42,101 nt of DNA from GCA-003244245 sp038276315 (GTDB lineage Bacteria > Actinomycetota > Actinomycetes > Mycobacteriales > Pseudonocardiaceae): NCBI GenBank assembly GCA_038276315.1, contig JBBPZY010000273.1:1-42101 (forward strand), read 5' to 3'. The notes beneath the pieces were generated by a model, which saw nothing but the letters and a program-made list of their open reading frames with translations, was not told where the DNA came from and did no database searches. The position numbers were made by a program, and so were the translations under genes. Positions 6,476 to 15,033 of this stretch are shown here, piece by piece. The stretch's first letter is position 1, and each line of letters begins with the position of its first letter.

Positions 6476-8245
6476 GTGCTCACCGAGATGCGCATCGAGG
6501 GCCTCGGTGTGATCGACGAGGCCACCCTGGACCTGCACCCCGGCCTGACCGTGGTCACCGGTGAGACCGGCGCAGGCAAGACAATGGTGGTGACGGGCCT
6601 GCAGCTGCTCGCTGGCGGTCGGGCTGACGCCTCCCGGGTTCGGCGCGGCGCCGACCGCGCCATCGTGGAGGGTCGCTTTCGGCCAGCACCGGGCAGCCCG
6701 GCCGCGGACCTGGCCAGCGAGGTGGGTGCCCGCACCGACGAGGACGGCAGCCTGATCGCCAGCCGCACCCTTACCGTGGACGGCCGGTCCCGGGCCCATC
6801 TGGGTGGTCGCGCGGTCCCGGCGGGGGTGCTGGCTGAACTGGCTGACGGCCTGCTCGCGGTCCACGGCCAAAATGACCAGCTCCGGCTGCTGCGTTCCGG
6901 CGAGCAGCGAGCTGTGTTGGACCGTTTCGCCGGCGATGTCGTGTTGGGCGCGCTGAGCACCTACCGGGGGATCCGAGAGCAGTGGCTGCGCTGCGGCGCT
7001 GAGCTGGCGACCCGGCGGGAGAACTCTCGGGAACTGGCCAGGGAAGCCGACCTACTCGGCCACAGTCTCGCTGAGATCACCGCTGTCGACCCGCAGCCAG
7101 GGGAGGACTCCGCGCTGCTGGCCGAGGCTCGGCGGCTAGCTGACGTCGACCAGCTCCGGGAGACCGCCGCTCTCGCGCAATCCGCGGTGTGCGGCGCACC
7201 GGACTGCGATAGCGACCAGCCGAGTGCGATCGACCTGGTGGGGCAGGCTCGCCGCCGGCTACAGGCGGAGAGTGACCCTCAGCTGCAAGCGCTCGGGGAA
7301 CGCTTGGGGGAGGCCGCTGCGGTACTCGGCGACGTCGCTGCCGAGCTCAGCGGGTACCTCGAGACGCTCAACGCCGACCCGGCTCGGTTGGAGCAGGTGC
7401 TTAGCCGCCAAGCCGACCTCAAGCGGCTGACTCGGAAGTACGGTGCGGACGTCGACGGTGTGCTGGCCTGGGCACAGCAGGCCCACCAGCGCCTGGCCGG
7501 CCTGGACACCTCCGAAGAAGCCATTGCGGCCATGACGGCCCGGCGCGCCGAACTGGCCACCGCGCTGGCCCGGCACGCCACCGCACTCACCGCGGCCAGG
7601 ACCGCGGCTGCGCGGGAGCTCGGGGACGCCGTCACCGCTGAGCTCGCGGGGTTGGCGATGGGCCAGGCGCAGCTGTCCGTGGCGGTCTACCCGACCCTGG
7701 CCGTAGACGGTGACGACGCCGGGCTCACCATCGCCGGGACGCGGCTGCGGGCCGGCCCGGAAGGCGTAGATGAGGTGGAGCTGCGTCTGGCGGCGCATCC
7801 CGACGCCGGGGCGCTGCCGGTGCACAAGGTGGCCTCTGGCGGCGAGTTGTCCCGGGTGATGCTGGCGCTGGAGGTGGTGCTGGCCGATGCGGACCCGGTA
7901 CCGACGATGGTTTTCGACGAGGTCGACGCTGGGGTGGGCGGCCGGGCCGCGGTAGAGATCGGGCGGCGACTGGCCCGACTCGCGCGCAGCCACCAGGTTG
8001 TGGTGGTAACCCATCTGGCTCAGGTTGCCGCCTATGCCGATCGACACCTCGTGGTGGACAAAGCAACTTACGCCACCGGGCTGACCCGCAGCGGGGTTCA
8101 GGAGCTCGACGAGGTGACCAGGGTCGGTGAGCTGGCCCGCATGCTGGCTGGACTCGACGATACCGACACCGGCCGCGCACACGCCGAAGAGCTGCTTTTG
8201 TCCGCTAAGGCGGACAAAGCTCGTGAGTGGGAAACAGTGTTATAG
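6476..8245 (+). CDS. recN: DNA repair protein RecN
   Basis: RecN is an SMC-like ATPase that acts early in recombinational repair of double-strand breaks. The 589-aa protein starts VLTEMRIEGLGVIDEA. Walker A (GETGAGKT) is at about residues 29-36. Helical coiled-coil arms rich in Ala/Leu/Glu occupy roughly 170-420. The ABC signature is VASGGELSRVMLALEV, Walker B is TMVFDEVDAGVGG, and the H-loop is VVVTHLAQVAAYADRH. The open frame extends upstream over the methyltransferase relic; GTG 6476 is chosen because it gives the family N-terminus and follows a leaderless -10 box. An inverted repeat covers the last codons. Confidence 0.95.
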   Translation: MLTEMRIEGLGVIDEATLDLHPGLTVVTGETGAGKTMVVTGLQLLAGGRADASRVRRGADRAIVEGRFRPAPGSPAADLASEVGARTDEDGSLIASRTLTVDGRSRAHLGGRAVPAGVLAELADGLLAVHGQNDQLRLLRSGEQRAVLDRFAGDVVLGALSTYRGIREQWLRCGAELATRRENSRELAREADLLGHSLAEITAVDPQPGEDSALLAEARRLADVDQLRETAALAQSAVCGAPDCDSDQPSAIDLVGQARRRLQAESDPQLQALGERLGEAAAVLGDVAAELSGYLETLNADPARLEQVLSRQADLKRLTRKYGADVDGVLAWAQQAHQRLAGLDTSEEAIAAMTARRAELATALARHATALTAARTAAARELGDAVTAELAGLAMGQAQLSVAVYPTLAVDGDDAGLTIAGTRLRAGPEGVDEVELRLAAHPDAGALPVHKVASGGELSRVMLALEVVLADADPVPTMVFDEVDAGVGGRAAVEIGRRLARLARSHQVVVVTHLAQVAAYADRHLVVDKATYATGLTRSGVQELDEVTRVGELARMLAGLDDTDTGRAHAEELLLSAKADKAREWETVL

Positions 8246-8266
8246 CGCCGTTTACCACTCACGAGC
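8219..8266. repeat. 12-bp inverted repeat straddling the recN stop
   Basis: GCTCGTGAGTGG (8219-8230) and its perfect complement CCACTCACGAGC (8255-8266) flank a 24-base loop that holds the recN stop codon (8243-8245). No T-run follows, so it is not a classic intrinsic terminator. It may act as a partial terminator, an mRNA-stability hairpin or a binding site between recN and steA. Confidence 0.6.
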
Positions 8267-8322
8267 GCGAGCACCGGCGCGCCTCCCCGACGTAGGACGC
8301 GGTTTTTGCCACCATCACGAGC

Positions 8323-9501
8323 ATGAAAATCGCCGGTCTGCTCAGCCGATCCGGCCGTGAGCTGCCCGGGGTCATCGGGCTGGCCCGAGTGGATCGCCGC
8401 GCCGACGTGCTGGCACGGCGGGTCGGTCGTGGCGACATCGCTGTGTTCGATCAGGTTGATCTTGACCGCAGAACCGCCGACGCGCTGGTGGCCGCGGGCA
8501 TCACCGCGGTCGTCAATGCCGCACCGTCGATTTCCGGTCGGTTTCCGAATCTCGGTCCCGAGATCCTCATCTCCGCGGGCATCGTGCTGATCGACGGTGT
8601 CGGATCAGAGGTGTTGCGGATCAAAGAGGGCAGCCGGTTGCGCCTGCATGACGGTCGCGTATATGTCGGCGACGCCGAGGTCGCCTGCGGCATCGAGCAG
8701 ACCGCCAACTCGATCGCCGATCTGATGATCGAGGCCAAGTCCGGGCTGTCCGCTCAGCTTGAAGCGTTTTCAGCGAACACCATCGAGTTTCTTCGCCACG
8801 AGCGTGCTCTGATCATCGACCGGGTGGGCGTACCCGATATCGAGGTCCCGATCCGGGGCCGGCAGGTGCTGGTAGTGGCCGCCGGCTACAACCACATCGC
8901 CGACCTGGCCGCGTTGAAGCACTTCATCCGCGAATACCGCCCGGTGCTGATCGGCGTCGAGGCGGGTGCTGACGCGCTGCGCGCCGCCGGGCACCGACCG
9001 CATCTCATTGTCGGTGACCCGTATCAGGTGCAGACCGATACCCTTAAATCAGCCCAGGAGGTGGTGGTTCCCGCCCAACCGGACGGTTACGCCCCGGGGC
9101 TTGAGCGGATCCAAGACCTGGGCATCGGCGCGGTGACCTTTCCCGCCGTGAGCAATCCGGAGGATCTCGCCCTGCTGCTGGCCGAGGCGCACGGCGCCGA
9201 GCTCGTCATCGCGGTCGGATTCCAGGCCACCCTGCACGAGTTCCTCGACCGGGGTCGCTCCGGGTCCAACCCGTCGACGTTCCTCACCCGCCTGCGGCTG
9301 GGAAGCAAACTCATCGACGGCCAAGCCGCCGCAGCCCTGTACCGCAGCCGGGTGTCGTCAGGCGCCGTGCTGTTCATGGTCCTTGCGGCGCTCACCGCGG
9401 TGATCGCGGCCTTGCTGGTCTCCAATGTCGGTGGCGCCTACGGCGTCCTTGTCAGCGGTACCTGGAACGACGCCGTCTCCTGGGTCAAGGGATTGGGATA
9501 G
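8323..9501 (+). CDS. steA: SteA-like cytokinetic-ring/septation protein
   Basis: SteA works with SteB at the septum of corynebacteria and mycobacteria, and their loss disturbs cell separation. The 392-aa protein has a thiamine-pyrophosphokinase-like cytosolic region (VLVVAAGYNHIADLAAL, VLIGVEAGADALRAAGHRP, HLIVGDPYQVQTDTL, GHGAE-type strand LVIAVGFQATLHEFL). A single C-terminal transmembrane helix follows (about residues 347-370, VLFMVLAALTAVIAALLVS). ATG 8323 begins MKIAGLLSRSG, but no strong Shine-Dalgarno sequence precedes it. The residues after GD are PYQ; an Asp is expected at the Tyr position in TPK-like relatives, as recalled. It sits three bases before steB, as in Rv1697-Rv1698. Confidence 0.9.
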   Translation: MKIAGLLSRSGRELPGVIGLARVDRRADVLARRVGRGDIAVFDQVDLDRRTADALVAAGITAVVNAAPSISGRFPNLGPEILISAGIVLIDGVGSEVLRIKEGSRLRLHDGRVYVGDAEVACGIEQTANSIADLMIEAKSGLSAQLEAFSANTIEFLRHERALIIDRVGVPDIEVPIRGRQVLVVAAGYNHIADLAALKHFIREYRPVLIGVEAGADALRAAGHRPHLIVGDPYQVQTDTLKSAQEVVVPAQPDGYAPGLERIQDLGIGAVTFPAVSNPEDLALLLAEAHGAELVIAVGFQATLHEFLDRGRSGSNPSTFLTRLRLGSKLIDGQAAAALYRSRVSSGAVLFMVLAALTAVIAALLVSNVGGAYGVLVSGTWNDAVSWVKGLG

Positions 9502-9504
9502 ACC

Positions 9505-10443
9505 GTGATCTCACTGCGGTACCACGTGATCTCCATCGCCGCCGTCTTTCTGGCACTTGCTCTCGGGGTGGTGCTCGGGTCCACCGCCATCAGCGATCGG
9601 TTGCTGTCCGGCCTCAGCTCCAACCGGGATGACCTGGGTCGCCAGGTGAGTGATCTTCAAGCCGAACGCAACGCGCTGAATGCCCAATTGGCCAATGCGG
9701 ACGTCTTCGGCGCGGCGGTCGGTCCGCGCATCGTGAGCGGCGCACTGCGTGGCCGATCCGTGGTGCTCGTTACTACAGCGGATGCCGCTCCGGCTGATCG
9801 TGACGCGCTGACCGGGCTACTGAGTAACGCTGGCGCCACCGTTACCGGTGAACTGCAGCTGACCGATGCATTCACCGATCCCTCCCGGTCCGACCAACTC
9901 AGCGAGCTGTCCACCCGGTTGCTGCCGGCCGGGCTGCGGCTGCCGACCGCGTCTGACGCCGGGACGCTGGCAGGTGGGCTACTCGGCTCGCTACTACTGA
10001 TCAACCCGAACAACGGTAAGACGCAGGCCACCCCGGCTGAGACCACTGCCGTGCTGGCGGGGCTCGGTGACGGTGGTTTCGTCCACGCCGGTCCGCGGGT
10101 GCTGCCGGCTCAGCTTGTCATCGTGCTCACCGGCGGCGCGAGTCGCGGCAACGGCAGCGGCGACCGGGCTGGGATCCTGGCTCGGTTCGCCACCCAGTTG
10201 GATCACGCCGGCGCCGGTGCGGTGCTCGCCGGTAGGTCGGGATCCGCCGATGGCAACGGCCCGATCGGCGTGGTGCGGGCGGATACTGCGGCAGCGTCGG
10301 TGTTGTCCACGGTCGACGATGTGAACACCGCGGCCGGCCGGGTGGTGAGCGTCTTGGCGCTGGCCGAGCAGGCGCAAGGACGGGCCGGCCGCTACGGTAC
10401 CGGCGGCAGCGCACAAGCCATGGTTCCCGCGATCCAGGGCTGA
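9505..10443 (+). CDS. steB: SteB/MctB-like envelope protein
   Basis: This is the partner of SteA, also described in mycobacteria as MctB (Rv1698), a protein needed for low intracellular copper. The 312-aa protein starts at GTG 9505 with ISLRYHVISIAAVFL, a signal anchor (about residues 7-27). A coiled-coil follows (about 35-65, RDDLGRQVSDLQAERNALNA). The extracytoplasmic domain is rich in Gly, Ala and Val and carries two strand-rich halves (SVVLVTTADAAPADRDAL, LVIVLTGGASRGNG). It has no cysteine or histidine-rich metal site, so copper binding is not evident from sequence. Only three bases separate it from steA. Confidence 0.9.
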   Translation: MISLRYHVISIAAVFLALALGVVLGSTAISDRLLSGLSSNRDDLGRQVSDLQAERNALNAQLANADVFGAAVGPRIVSGALRGRSVVLVTTADAAPADRDALTGLLSNAGATVTGELQLTDAFTDPSRSDQLSELSTRLLPAGLRLPTASDAGTLAGGLLGSLLLINPNNGKTQATPAETTAVLAGLGDGGFVHAGPRVLPAQLVIVLTGGASRGNGSGDRAGILARFATQLDHAGAGAVLAGRSGSADGNGPIGVVRADTAAASVLSTVDDVNTAAGRVVSVLALAEQAQGRAGRYGTGGSAQAMVPAIQG

Positions 10444-10481
10444 CTGGTGAGGCGGTGCTTCGAGACCACTGCCGGTAGTGT

Positions 10482-10487
10482 TACCGT
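10482..10487 (+). promoter_or_regulatory. -10 box of a possible leaderless pyrG promoter
   Basis: TACCGT ends eight bases before GTG 10496 and fits TAnnnT. The GTG has no Shine-Dalgarno sequence. This supports the upstream start of pyrG, though the conserved domain begins about 30 codons later. Confidence 0.35.
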
Positions 10488-10495
10488 GAGGTTCC

Positions 10496-12262
10496 GTGGT
10501 CGGCGGCGTGCCGCCAGCTGCATCGCAACCGGTCGAATCGAAGGACCGGTCCGGACCACGGGAGAAGGTCTTGGTCAAGCCCGCCAGCCCAACCAGGTAC
10601 CTGTTCGTCACCGGGGGTGTCGCCTCCTCGCTGGGTAAGGGACTCACCGCGTCTAGCCTGGGGCAGCTGTTGACCGCCCGTCGGCTGCGGGTGACGATGC
10701 AAAAGCTGGACCCCTACCTCAATGTCGATCCAGGGACGATGAATCCCTTCCAGCATGGTGAGGTGTTCGTCACCGATGACGGCGCCGAAACCGATCTGGA
10801 CATCGGCCACTACGAGCGGTTCCTGGATCGCAATCTCGGGCGTAAGGCTAATGTCACCACCGGCCAGGTGTACTCGGCGGTGATCGCCAAGGAACGGCGG
10901 GGGGAGTACCTGGGTGATACCGTGCAGGTAATTCCGCACATCACCGATGAGATCAAGTCCAGGATCCTGGCGATGTCCGAGCCAGGCGACGACGACCGTC
11001 CGCCCGATGTGGTGATCACCGAGATCGGTGGCACGGTCGGAGACATCGAGTCGCTGCCGTTTCTGGAGGCGGCCCGGCAGGTACGCCATGACGTCGGCCG
11101 GGACAACTGCTTTTTCCTGCACGTCTCCCTGGTGCCCTACCTTGCCCCTGCCGGTGAGCTGAAGACCAAGCCGACGCAGCACTCCGTGGCTACCTTGCGC
11201 AACATCGGTATCCAGCCCGACGCCCTGGTCTGCCGTGCTGACCGGGAGATCCCGGACGGGCTCAAGCGCAAGATCGCACTGATGTCCGACGTGGATATCG
11301 ACGGGGTGGTCGCGGCGCCGGACGCGCTGTCCATCTATGACATTCCCAAGGTGTTGCACTCCGAGGGCCTGGATGCCTACGTGGTTCGCCGGCTCGGGTT
11401 GCCCTTCCGGGACGTGGACTGGACGGAGTGGGGAGATCTGCTGAATCGGGTGCACGCGCCGACTGAAGTGGTGCGGATCGCCCTAGTGGGCAAGTACGTC
11501 GACTTGCCGGATGCCTACCTGTCGGTGACCGAGGCGCTGCGTGCCGGCGGTTTCGCGCACCGCGCCAAGGTCGAGATCCGCTGGGTGCCGTCGGACACCT
11601 GTGAGACCCGGGCGGGCGCGGAGGCCGCGCTGGCCGGGGTCGACGGGGTGCTGGTGCCCGGTGGGTTCGGAGTACGCGGGATCGAGGGCAAGATCGGGGC
11701 CATTCACCATGCCCGCATCCACGGGATTCCGGCGCTAGGTCTGTGCCTGGGCCTGCAGTGCATGGTGATCGAGGTTGCTCGCAACCTGGCAGGGCTCGAC
11801 GGCGCGGGTTCGACGGAGTTCGACGCAACCTCGGCGCACGCGGTGATCTCAACCATGGCCGATCAGGCGACTATCGTTGCTGGTCAAGGTGATATGGGTG
11901 GGACGATGCGGCTGGGTGGCTACCCAGCATCGCTGGAGCCGGGCTCGGTGGTGGCCAGGGCGTACGGCACGACCGAGGTCCGCGAGCGGCACCGGCACCG
12001 CTACGAGGTGAACAACTCCTACCGGGACAAGCTCGCCGGTGCCGGTCTGGTGATCAGCGGGACGTCGCCGGACGGCCATCTGGTCGAGTTCGTCGAGCTG
12101 CCGCAGCGCACGCATCCGTTCTTCGTCGGCACTCAGGCACATCCCGAACTCATCAGCCGGCCGACCCGCCCACACCCACTGTTCGTCGCCTTCGTCGGGG
12201 CGGCGCTGAGCTACCGGCCCGCGGATTGGTTGCCGGTCGAGATGCCGGCGAGGTCGCGGTGA
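10496..12262 (+). CDS. pyrG: CTP synthase
   Basis: CTP synthase (EC 6.3.4.2) converts UTP to CTP using ATP and glutamine. The 588-aa protein has a poorly conserved head of about 30 residues. The synthetase domain follows, from YLFVTGGVASSLGKGLTASS through EIGGTVGDIESLPFLEA. The class I glutamine amidotransferase domain starts near residue 320. Its nucleophile Cys is in ALGLCLGLQCMVIEVA, the oxyanion strand is VLVPGGFGVRG, and the His-Glu pair is FVGTQAHPELISRP. GTG 10496 is favoured by a leaderless -10 box; a TTG at 10571 is the alternative near the conserved start. The stop overlaps the Nudix gene as GTGA. Confidence 0.95.
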   Translation: MVGGVPPAASQPVESKDRSGPREKVLVKPASPTRYLFVTGGVASSLGKGLTASSLGQLLTARRLRVTMQKLDPYLNVDPGTMNPFQHGEVFVTDDGAETDLDIGHYERFLDRNLGRKANVTTGQVYSAVIAKERRGEYLGDTVQVIPHITDEIKSRILAMSEPGDDDRPPDVVITEIGGTVGDIESLPFLEAARQVRHDVGRDNCFFLHVSLVPYLAPAGELKTKPTQHSVATLRNIGIQPDALVCRADREIPDGLKRKIALMSDVDIDGVVAAPDALSIYDIPKVLHSEGLDAYVVRRLGLPFRDVDWTEWGDLLNRVHAPTEVVRIALVGKYVDLPDAYLSVTEALRAGGFAHRAKVEIRWVPSDTCETRAGAEAALAGVDGVLVPGGFGVRGIEGKIGAIHHARIHGIPALGLCLGLQCMVIEVARNLAGLDGAGSTEFDATSAHAVISTMADQATIVAGQGDMGGTMRLGGYPASLEPGSVVARAYGTTEVRERHRHRYEVNNSYRDKLAGAGLVISGTSPDGHLVEFVELPQRTHPFFVGTQAHPELISRPTRPHPLFVAFVGAALSYRPADWLPVEMPARSR

Positions 12263-12891
12263 GCCCACCGCACGAGTTCGCCGTCTCCGGCAGCGACACA
12301 CTGCACGTCGGCCGGGTCCTCGCGTTGCGGCTGGACCAGGTGCGGATGCCCGGTGGGCGCCTGGCTCGGCGCGAGATCGTTGAACATTCTGGGGCGGTGG
12401 CGATCTTGCCGCTGCGCGACGACGGCTCGGTGGTGATGATCGACCAGTACCGGCACGCGGTGGGGCGCCGGCTGCGGGAATTGCCCGCCGGACTGCTCGA
12501 CACCGAGGGGGAGGATCCGCTGACCACTGCCCGCCGAGAGCTGGTGGAGGAGGTCGGCTACACCGCGCAAGACTGGTCGGTGCTCGTTGATGTGGTGGCC
12601 TCGCCCGGGTTCAGCGACGAGGCGGTGCGGGTTTTCCTGGCCCGCGGGCTGACCGAGATCGGCCGGCCCGCCGGTGGTGACAATGAGGAGGCTGACTTGT
12701 CGGTGGTGCGCGTGCCGCTGGCGGACGCGGTGCGCCAGGTGCTGGCCGGTGAGATCGTCAACGCGTCGACGATCGCCGGGCTGCTCGCCGCGCAGGCTGT
12801 ACTGGCCGGAGTCGCCCAGCCGCGACCGGTCGATGCGTCGTGGCCGGACCGCCCGACCCGCTTCGCCGATCGTGCCGGCACGCCGAAGTGA
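12259..12891 (+). CDS. Nudix hydrolase, ADP-ribose pyrophosphatase type
   Basis: This 210-aa Nudix enzyme of the ADP-ribose pyrophosphatase type corresponds to Rv1700. It would cleave ADP-ribose to AMP and ribose 5-phosphate. The Nudix helix is ARRELVEEVGY, preceded by LRELPAGLLDTEGEDP. The segment VVASPGFSDEAVRVFLARGL is the conserved region that follows in ADPRases and helps bind substrate in the dimer. GTG 12259 (VSPPHEFAVSGSDTL) is in a GTGA overlap with pyrG, so expression is probably coupled. The longer in-frame start inside pyrG is rejected. Its own stop overlaps ald. Confidence 0.92.
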   Translation: MSPPHEFAVSGSDTLHVGRVLALRLDQVRMPGGRLARREIVEHSGAVAILPLRDDGSVVMIDQYRHAVGRRLRELPAGLLDTEGEDPLTTARRELVEEVGYTAQDWSVLVDVVASPGFSDEAVRVFLARGLTEIGRPAGGDNEEADLSVVRVPLADAVRQVLAGEIVNASTIAGLLAAQAVLAGVAQPRPVDASWPDRPTRFADRAGTPK

Positions 12892-14003
12892 AGATCGGTG
12901 TTCCGCGGGAACTGAAGATCCACGAGTACCGGGTCGCGCTCACGCCTGCTGGGGTGCACGAGTTGACCCGGCGCGGGCATGACGTGTTTATCGAACGCAA
13001 CGCCGGGGTCGGCTGCGCGTTTCCCGACGCGGCTTACCTGGCCGCGGGTGGGCGCATCGTGGGTCAGGCCGACGATGTGTGGGCCGAGGCCGAGCTGGTG
13101 CTCAAGGTGAAGGAGCCGGTGTCGGCGGAGTATCACCGGATGCGCAAGGGCCAGATCCTGTTCACCTACTTGCATCTTGCCGCGTCGGCGGAGTGCACGA
13201 CTGCGCTGATCGACGCCGGGATCGACGCGATCGCCTACGAGACCGTGCAGCTGCTTGACGGTTCGCTGCCCCTGCTGGCCCCGATGAGCGAGGTCGCCGG
13301 GCGGATGGCTCCGCAGGTGGGGGCGCACTGCTTGGAACGCATGCAAGGTGGCCGAGGGGTGCTGCTCGGCGGTGTTTCCGGGGTGCCCGCCGGCAAAGTG
13401 GCGGTGCTCGGGGCCGGGGTATCCGGGATGAACGCGGCCACCATCGCGCTGGGCCTGCAGGCGGAGGTGGTGGTGCTGGATACCAACATCAATCGGCTGC
13501 GGGAGATCGACTTCGGGTACCGGGGCCACCTGCAGACCATCGCGTCGAACGCTTATGAGGTGGACAAGGCGTGCCTGTGGGCAGACCTGGTGATCGGCGC
13601 CGTCCTGGTGCCCGGCGCCAAGGCGCCCACCTTGGTCAGTCATGACTTGGTCAGCCGGATGCGTCCGGGATCGGTGCTTGTGGACATCGCGATCGACCAA
13701 GGTGGTTGCTTCGCTGACTCGCGACCCACGACGCACGCGGACCCCATTTTCCCCGTGGGCAACTCGGTGTTCTACTGCGTGGCCAACATGCCCGGCGCGG
13801 TACCGCACACCTCCACCTATGCGCTGACCAATGTCACCCTGCCCTATATCTGCGCGCTGGCCGATAAGGGACTGCGCCACGCTGTGCAGGATGATCCGGC
13901 GCTGGCCCGAGGGGTCAACGTGGCGGGAGGCGCGGTGGTAGCCGCCGAGGTCGCCAGGGCGCACGGTCTTGAGCACCTGCCGCTGGCCGAGGCACTCGGA
14001 TGA
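12888..14003 (+). CDS. ald: alanine dehydrogenase
   Basis: NAD-dependent L-alanine dehydrogenase (EC 1.4.1.1) interconverts pyruvate plus ammonium and L-alanine. The 371-aa length is exactly that of the family. The N-terminal catalytic domain opens VKIGVPRELKIHEYRVALTP. The substrate-binding Lys is in LVLKVKEP and the catalytic His in TYLHLAA. The NAD domain has VAVLGAGVSGMNAATIALG, and the late catalytic Asp is in VDIAIDQGGCF. The start is the GTG of a GTGA overlap with the Nudix gene. In M. tuberculosis ald is elsewhere (Rv2780), so its place between the Nudix gene and xerD is a difference from that order. Confidence 0.95.
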   Translation: MKIGVPRELKIHEYRVALTPAGVHELTRRGHDVFIERNAGVGCAFPDAAYLAAGGRIVGQADDVWAEAELVLKVKEPVSAEYHRMRKGQILFTYLHLAASAECTTALIDAGIDAIAYETVQLLDGSLPLLAPMSEVAGRMAPQVGAHCLERMQGGRGVLLGGVSGVPAGKVAVLGAGVSGMNAATIALGLQAEVVVLDTNINRLREIDFGYRGHLQTIASNAYEVDKACLWADLVIGAVLVPGAKAPTLVSHDLVSRMRPGSVLVDIAIDQGGCFADSRPTTHADPIFPVGNSVFYCVANMPGAVPHTSTYALTNVTLPYICALADKGLRHAVQDDPALARGVNVAGGAVVAAEVARAHGLEHLPLAEALG

Positions 14004-14989
14004 GCGCTGCCCTGACCCGCACCGCCGCCGGTTCACCGTCGGTCGGCCAGCACGATGGCGCGTTGCCACCGGCGCTGGCCGCGGTGATCTCTGGCTACCT
14101 GGACCACCTCGCGGTGGAACGTGGCACATCACCCAACACGCTGGATTCCTATGCCCGGGACTTGCGCCGCTACGCCGCACACCTGACGTCGACCGGCGTC
14201 GCGGGGCTCGCCGGGGTGCGCGAGGAACAGGTCACCGGGTTCCTCGCCGCGCTGCGTGAGGGAGCCGGTGAGTACCGGCCGCTGGCGCCATCCTCCGCGG
14301 CCCGGGCGCTGGTCGCGGCACGCGGGCTGCACCGGTTCGCCCTTCGGGAAGGATTGGTGGCGGCCGACGTCACAGCCGACGTACACCCCCCGCGGCCACC
14401 GAAACGGCTGCCCAAGGCCCTCGGGGTACACGAGGTGCTGCGGTTGCTCGAGGTGTACCCCGCAGCCGGGGGTCCTCGCTGCCTCCGCGACCGGGCACTG
14501 CTGGAGTTTCTGTACTCCACCGGCGCGCGGATCTCCGAAGCGGTCGGGCTGGACGGCGACGACGTCGACGGGCCGGCCCGCATGGTGCTGCTGCGCGGCA
14601 AGGGTGGTAAGCAGCGGCTGGTGCCGGTGGGCCGGCCAGCGCTGGCTGCTCTGGATGCCTATCTGGTCCGCGGTCGCCCCACCTTCGCCGCCCGCGGGCG
14701 GGGACTTCCCGCAGTTTTTCTCAACGCCCGGGGTGCCCGGTTGTCCCGGCAGAGCGCCTGGGCGGTGCTCCGGGATGCCGCGGCGCGCACCCAGATCGCC
14801 GCTGCGGTGTCACCGCACACACTGCGGCACTCGTTTGCGACTCACCTGCTGGAGGGCGGCGCGGACGTGCGGGTGGTGCAGGAACTGCTGGGGCATGCCT
14901 CGGTGACCACGACGCAGGTCTACACGCTGGTGACGGTAGACAACCTGCGTGAGGTCTATGCGACTGCCCATCCGCGGGCCAGGGGCTAG
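14000..14989 (+). CDS. xerD: tyrosine recombinase XerD
   Basis: This site-specific recombinase acts with XerC at dif to resolve chromosome dimers. The 329-aa protein has an N-terminal SAM-like DNA-binding domain (about residues 30-125, YLDHLAVERGTSPNTLDSYA). The catalytic domain has Arg-I in STGARISEAVGL, Lys in RGKGGKQRLVPV, His-x-x-Arg in SPHTLRHSFATHLL, His in LLGHASVTTTQVY and the nucleophile Tyr in the same segment. It carries about 20 more N-terminal residues than usual. ATG 14000 overlaps the ald stop as ATGA. The core synteny with scpA/scpB supports the housekeeping XerD rather than a phage integrase. Confidence 0.93.
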   Translation: MSAALTRTAAGSPSVGQHDGALPPALAAVISGYLDHLAVERGTSPNTLDSYARDLRRYAAHLTSTGVAGLAGVREEQVTGFLAALREGAGEYRPLAPSSAARALVAARGLHRFALREGLVAADVTADVHPPRPPKRLPKALGVHEVLRLLEVYPAAGGPRCLRDRALLEFLYSTGARISEAVGLDGDDVDGPARMVLLRGKGGKQRLVPVGRPALAALDAYLVRGRPTFAARGRGLPAVFLNARGARLSRQSAWAVLRDAAARTQIAAAVSPHTLRHSFATHLLEGGADVRVVQELLGHASVTTTQVYTLVTVDNLREVYATAHPRARG

Positions 14990-15033
14990 GCTCCCCGGAA
15001 ATCGCGCCGCGTTGGGAAGGGGGATTGGGTTAC

